Shown here: positions 6,070-9,197 of the stretch, piece after piece | Position numbering within the stretch: the stretch's first letter is position 1 | Layout: each line of letters starts with the position of its first letter | Assembly (NCBI GenBank): GCA_003165115.1 | Contig: PLSJ01000113.1 | Span: 1 to 9,197, forward strand | Direction of reading: 5' to 3' | Origin: Syntrophaceae bacterium | Lineage (GTDB): Bacteria; Desulfobacterota; Syntrophorhabdia; Syntrophorhabdales; WCHB1-27 | Length of the DNA: 9,197 nucleotides | Program-made: the position numbers and the translations under genes | The notes under the pieces: generated by a model | Told to the model about the DNA's origin: nothing | Seen by the model: the letters and a program-made list of their open reading frames with translations, nothing else | Database searches by the model: none

Positions 6070-6086
6070 TCGCGATGTTCCGCGAT
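6070..6086. repeat. Short CGCGAT direct repeat, 10-bp period
   Basis: CGCGAT occurs at 6071-6076 and again at 6081-6086, one helical turn apart. The same bases also read as an inverted repeat, TCGCG (6070-6074) with CGCGA (6081-6085). It lies between two divergent signalling genes, about 80 bases before the 6163 start. This could be a regulator site; chance is quite possible. The rest of the 5992-6162 gap holds no convincing plus-strand promoter. Confidence 0.25.
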
Positions 6087-6162
6087 AAGCAAAAGGTGCG
6101 GATAGCCATTTATCGAGACCGAATGGTAACCACGCGTACCCACGAAAAGAGCGAGGTGTAAG

Positions 6163-6396
6163 ATGAAAACCCCGGTTCGCAGCACCATCGTTGTCGCGAC
6201 CATGCTGATGTGCGCCGGCCTGGGCTGGGCGGAGGAGGCCTTCATTATCGGCGTGGCGCCTCATACCAGCGCCCGTGTAATCCTTGAAACCTACCAGCCC
6301 TTGCGTCTGCACCTGCAAAGAGCGCTCGGTATCCCGGTCGAGATACTCACGGCGCCGGACTTCAATGAATTTGCACGGCAACGGAGCTTATCATGA
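6163..6396 (+). pseudogene. 5' fragment of a hybrid kinase with PhnD-like sensor
   Basis: The 77-residue frame begins with a signal peptide (hydrophobic core about 8-20, likely cleavage after GWA at 23). About 50 residues of a PhnD-like periplasmic substrate-binding domain follow: FIIGVAP near its start, then YQPLRLHLQRALGIPVE and APDFNEFAR. This pattern is shared by phosphonate/phosphite-binding proteins and by sensor kinases that use this domain outside the membrane. A GAGGTG ribosome site lies 4 bases before the ATG. At about 6376-6386 the sequence switches to the late part of a receiver domain in another frame, and the PhnD frame stops at 6394-6396. Most of the sensor, the membrane helix and the kinase core are missing. 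The fragment could still be exported but cannot fold as a full binding domain. Confidence 0.72.
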
Positions 6397-6794
6397 TGAC
6401 GTCCCTGGGGCAGCGGGGTGATGCCGGGCGGCTGGAAACAGCCGGGTTCGCCGGCTATCTCGTCAAGCCCGTCAGACGGCGCCAGGTGCTGGACATGCTG
6501 TCCCTTGCCCTCGGCCGTGGAGGAGAAGACACGCACGGGAAGATCATTACCCGGCATACGATTGCCGAATCGCGCACACGCAGGGCGAGAGTCCTGGTGG
6601 CCGAGGACAATGCCGTGAACCAGCTCGTGGCCCTCAAGATCCTCGAGAAGCTGGGTTTTCGCGCCGATGTCGCGGCCGACGGCAGGGAGGCCGTCACGGC
6701 GCTTTCGGCCATCCCGTATGACCTGGTGCTTATGGATTGCCAGATGCCGGAGTTGGACGGTTTCGAGGTCACGAAAGCGATCCGTCGGGGGTGA
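6393..6794 (+). pseudogene. Receiver-domain part of the broken hybrid kinase
   Basis: This frame reads through from the deletion joint (about 6381); the ATG at 6393 is an internal codon, not a likely start, since no ribosome site precedes it. Residues 1-40 are the final third of a first receiver domain (IMMTSLGQRGDA, then YLVKPVR with lysine K25). A linker follows with the IITRHTIAES pattern common between paired receivers. Residues 66-133 are most of a second receiver with E71-D72 and phospho-acceptor D115 (LMDCQMPELDG). It stops at a TGA (6792-6794) caused by one extra G in the run 6787-6791. With one G fewer the frame continues into the rest of the domain. Paired C-terminal receivers are typical of large hybrid kinases. 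Confidence 0.8.
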
Positions 6795-7017
6795 AGTGGG
6801 GCAGGACCGCGTCGCGACCCCCGTAATTGCCATGACGGCACGGGCAATGGAAGGCGACCGGGAAAAATGTCTGGACTCGGGGATGAACGATTACCTCTCC
6901 AAGCCGATCGATTCCGGACTTTTGGCGCAGACCCTCGAACGATGGCTGGTGCGAAAAGCCGACGGTGCTCGCGACAAACCCGGCGCCGGTGTCGACACCG
7001 GCCAGGGTGGGCCATGA
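6790..7017 (+). pseudogene. Frameshifted 3' end of the second receiver domain
   Basis: In the frame shifted by the extra G, this segment supplies the missing end of the receiver. It has PVIAMTARAMEGDREKC with the switch threonine and DYLSKPID with the conserved lysine. The final helix and a Gly/Asp-rich tail follow, ending at TGA 7015-7017. It has no start of its own. It shows that the frameshift is recent or technical, because nothing past it has decayed. It converges on the MFS transporter gene 33 bases away. Confidence 0.78.
6985..7002. repeat. 18-bp perfect palindrome
   Basis: GCCGGTGTCGACACCGGC is perfectly self-complementary. It lies in the last codons of the kinase remnant, just before the convergent end of the MFS gene. 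It could fold as a 7-bp stem with a TCGA loop, but no T-run follows on either strand. Alternatives are a dimeric protein-binding site or chance. Confidence 0.5.
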
Positions 7018-7050
7018 TACCGCAACCCGGGGGATGGTTCGCGTCCGGCA

Positions 7051-8289
7051 CTATCCCTGCTGTGTATCGATGTACGGCGTCCCCTCTCGTGCCGCTGGAG
7101 GGTGTGAAGTCTTCAGGGCAAAGATCAGGGGGCTCGACAGACAAACCAGCAGCCCGAGAATCGAAATACCGATCCTGAAGCTCGAAAGGTCGCCGGAAAG
7201 GCCGAGCAGGTAAGGGATTGCGCCACCTCCGAACAGTATGCCGAAGGAGACGACGATGCCGGTCGCCAGGCTTCTCGTTTCCCTGGCAAATATCTTCGCC
7301 GCCGCTATGAAGACCAAAGGGAAGAAGCTCGTTACCACTATCGCCTGTAAAAAGAGAAGGACACCCGTATATCCGGCGGGGGCTACGCCGATGAACACCG
7401 TTATTATCCCGGTCACGAGCAATATAAAGAACAGGGCCCTTACCGGGTCGATCCTGTGGACGAAAACGGTCACCGACAGCGCGACCCCGACCGCGCCGAG
7501 TCTCGACAAGGCCACGACGTGATTGGCATAACCTATGCCGAATGACAGCTCTTTCGTCATGTAGAGAGGCATTATACCGAAGATGCCCAGGTTTGCCCCC
7601 GTGGCGAGGACGAAGAATATGTTCATTATCCAGAGGGACCGCGTCTTCAGGAGGTCGCCAAATACGGCCTTTTCCGAACGGATGACCTTTACTTCGTAAC
7701 CCATGACGTAGCAGAGCACGGCATTCGCCAGGAGCACCACCGCGAAGACCTGGAAAGTCCCCCTCCAACCGAAGAACTGGAGGAGAAATAGGGCGATCAA
7801 GGGGCTGCAAAATATCCCGACCGCCGCACCGGAGTCGTGAATGGCAATGGCCCTTGCCCAGTGGCGTTCCGTAAAGTAGTCGGTGATAAGGGGCAAAACC
7901 GCCGGCAGATAGGCGCCTATCGAAGCACCCGTCATGAAGCTGAACACGTAAAGGAGCGGGAACGCTTTGACGAAGGGGATGAGGAAGAAGAACAGGGACG
8001 TCGCACCGAGCGACAAGGCTATCGACCTCTTGTAACCGAACCTGCCCGCGTAGAACCCGGATAGAAGCATAGACAGGGCGTAGCCTATCGACTGGAATAT
8101 GAAGACACCGCTCGCCTTGGCGTGATTTACCAGAAATTCGTCTTCGATGAGCGGCAAAAGAGGTGCGAAGCTCACCCTCACGGTCATGTTGATGAACCAG
8201 AAGAACCAAAAAACGAGAAGGAGCGAGAGGCCTTTGCCTTTCAGGTCGAGACGGCGTTCCATGGTGCTCATTTGACCGGAAACCGCCAT
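7051..8289 (-). CDS. MFS transporter, substrate unknown
   Basis: The 412-residue protein has the length and hydrophobic pattern of a 12-helix major facilitator. The loop after the second helix (about residues 77-90) has SGFYAGRFGYKR, the family's motif A, which governs the conformational switch. The first half contains GASIGAYLPAVLPLITDYF and DSGAAVGIF, in the positions of helices 4 and 5 of anion/organic-acid-like members. The two halves are joined by a charged loop near residues 198-212. It sits in the inner membrane and uses an ion gradient. The start at 8289 has no clear ribosome site and lies 13 bases after the mogA stop, so translation may be coupled; ATGs at codons 7 and 10 are alternatives. 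The neighbouring molybdenum-cofactor genes do not by themselves identify the substrate. Confidence 0.9.
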   Translation of the reverse strand: MAVSGQMSTMERRLDLKGKGLSLLLVFWFFWFINMTVRVSFAPLLPLIEDEFLVNHAKASGVFIFQSIGYALSMLLSGFYAGRFGYKRSIALSLGATSLFFFLIPFVKAFPLLYVFSFMTGASIGAYLPAVLPLITDYFTERHWARAIAIHDSGAAVGIFCSPLIALFLLQFFGWRGTFQVFAVVLLANAVLCYVMGYEVKVIRSEKAVFGDLLKTRSLWIMNIFFVLATGANLGIFGIMPLYMTKELSFGIGYANHVVALSRLGAVGVALSVTVFVHRIDPVRALFFILLVTGIITVFIGVAPAGYTGVLLFLQAIVVTSFFPLVFIAAAKIFARETRSLATGIVVSFGILFGGGAIPYLLGLSGDLSSFRIGISILGLLVCLSSPLIFALKTSHPPAAREGTPYIDTQQG

Positions 8290-8302
8290 ATCGTTATGCG
8301 TG

Positions 8303-8791
8303 CTATCTGGCGCACTCGGAAGGATCGCCCTTTAGCTTTTCGAGTGCGTGGGGCAGGGCCGCCTCTATGAATGAGAGGCACTCCGCCGCGGCCTTGGGGC
8401 TGCCCGGCAGATTGACGATGATCGACTGCCGCCTGATGCCGCAGACCGCCCGCGAGATCAGCGCGAAAGGGGTGATGCGGTAGCTCTCCATCCTCATGAT
8501 TTCCGAGAATCCGGGGAGGTCTTTTTCCATCACCATCCGTGTCGCCTCGGGCGTGACGTCCCTCGGGCCGACCCCGGTCCCCCCTGTGGTGACAACGAGG
8601 TCCACGCCTTTTCGATCGACCTGGTCGCGTATGGTTTCCGCGATCAGCTCTGTTTCGTCCGGTATGACCACTACCTCGGTAACGTCGTAAGTCTTATTAA
8701 GCATCGACCGGAGGCCGGGACCGCTCGTGTCGACCCTCTCCCCGGTGGAGCCTTTGTCGCTGATGGTGATGACCACGGCCCTGTACGTCAT
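8303..8791 (-). CDS. mogA: Molybdopterin adenylyltransferase, MogA/MoaB family
   Basis: The 162-residue protein is a single MoCF-binding domain of normal length. Signature motifs are ISDKGSTGERVDTSGP near the start, the nucleotide-binding TTGGTGVGPRDVTPEAT at about residues 68-84, and NLPGSPKAA at about 128-136. In the family it attaches AMP to molybdopterin, preparing it for molybdate insertion by MoeA, in the cytoplasm. The ATG overlaps the stop of the MOSC gene as ATGA (8788-8791), so the two are almost surely translated together. A longer open frame continues upstream but it only overlaps the MOSC gene in another frame. MoaB is the alternative name for the same activity in many anaerobes; sequence alone does not separate them. 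Confidence 0.93.
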   Translation of the reverse strand: MTYRAVVITISDKGSTGERVDTSGPGLRSMLNKTYDVTEVVVIPDETELIAETIRDQVDRKGVDLVVTTGGTGVGPRDVTPEATRMVMEKDLPGFSEIMRMESYRITPFALISRAVCGIRRQSIIVNLPGSPKAAAECLSFIEAALPHALEKLKGDPSECAR

Positions 8792-9197
8792 GGGAGTACC
8801 TCCACCTCGTCCCCCACGCTGACCTCGCCGCCCGCGACCACCTCGGTGAATATCCCCTCGGTGGGCATCACGCACTCGCCCACCTGTTGAAAGATGGCGC
8901 ACCTCGTATGGCACTCCTTGCCTATCTGGGTGACCTTCATCAGGACCTCGCCCACCCGGAGTTTCGTCCCGATGGGGAGGGTCGGCAGCTCTATGCCTTC
9001 CGTTGTCAGGTTTTCCGCGAAATCGCCCGGTTTTACGTCGAGTCCCATTTTTCTTATCTTTTCGATGCTTTCCGTTGCGAGAAGGCTCACCTGCCTGTGC
9101 CACGAGCCCGCATGGGCGTCGCTGTCGAGGCCGTGACCCTCCGTCAGCAGGCATCGCTCTATGTTGTGCTTTTTCTCGCCTTTATTGTCGCTCACAT
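8788..9197 (-). CDS. MOSC domain protein (5' end outside the window)
   Basis: About 136 residues are visible. Motifs of small stand-alone MOSC proteins are clear: GHGLDSDAHAG, then WHRQVSLLATESIEK, GDFAENLTTEGI and the cysteine-bearing ECHTRCAIFQ, with VMPTEGIF after it. The conserved cysteine is the one thought to handle sulfur or bind cofactor in MOSC domains. Family roles are sulfur transfer to, or carrying of, molybdenum cofactor. A GTG at 9195-9193 can be read as a start, but VSDNKGEKKHN looks like the end of the family's first beta strand. The true start is therefore probably a few codons beyond the window edge. It is first in the visible operon, overlapping mogA by four bases. Confidence 0.9.
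   Translation of the reverse strand, partial: VSDNKGEKKHNIERCLLTEGHGLDSDAHAGSWHRQVSLLATESIEKIRKMGLDVKPGDFAENLTTEGIELPTLPIGTKLRVGEVLMKVTQIGKECHTRCAIFQQVGECVMPTEGIFTEVVAGGEVSVGDEVEVLP

Noticed and set aside
6455..8209. A 584-codon open frame on the minus strand across the kinase remnant and the MFS gene
   Set aside because: It runs in another frame through recognisable receiver and MFS coding sequence, is rich in Arg, Gly and Pro, and has no family features. It is a by-product of high GC.
8303..9154. A longer 283-residue version of MogA
   Set aside because: The added 121 residues are low-complexity Arg/Gly sequence overlapping the MOSC gene in another frame. The ATG at 8791 in the ATGA overlap gives the normal family length.
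9193..9195. GTG as the true start of the MOSC protein
   Set aside because: The first residues after it match the inside of the family's N-terminal strand, so the gene most likely begins outside the window.

Overview
The window is GC-rich and densely coded. The protein types suggest an anaerobic, motile, signal-rich Gram-negative bacterium, probably Desulfobacterota (Syntrophorhabdus/Geobacter-like). The clues are an iron-sulfur flavoprotein, a Cache-type chemotaxis receptor remnant, hybrid kinases, an outer-membrane efflux remnant and molybdenum-cofactor genes. The taxon is inference from protein style only.

Layout. Positions 1-152 (+) hold the 3' end of DNA polymerase I. Positions 182-679 (-) hold a chemotaxis receptor that keeps its two ends but has lost the middle, followed upstream by a YihY/BrkB membrane protein (794-1717, -). 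Two small exported proteins (1893-2291 and 2438-2764, +) come next; the second is closed by nested intrinsic terminators. An iron-sulfur flavoprotein follows (2970-3647, +). The gap after it (3648-3972) holds a frameshifted scrap of a NodT/TolC-type outer-membrane efflux protein on the minus strand.

Signalling block. On the minus strand lies a soluble hybrid histidine kinase (4619-5932) and, downstream, a stand-alone receiver protein (3973-4389). Each has its own convincing sigma70 promoter. They probably form a phosphorelay without a DNA-binding output. Divergently, 6163-7017 (+) is the wreck of a second, membrane-type hybrid kinase: a PhnD-like sensor start joined out of frame to its C-terminal receiver domains, with a further frameshift in a run of G.

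The right end is a minus-strand operon read from the window edge inward: MOSC protein (8788-9197, 5' end cut by the window), MogA/MoaB (8303-8791, ATGA overlap) and an MFS transporter (7051-8289). The first two belong to molybdenum-cofactor metabolism; the transporter's substrate is not identifiable.

The most noteworthy feature is repeated gene erosion: three envelope or sensory genes in about 7 kb survive only as terminal pieces, two of them apparently by internal deletion. I see no CRISPR array, rRNA, tRNA, insertion sequence or phage gene. I did not find a clearly new multi-gene system.
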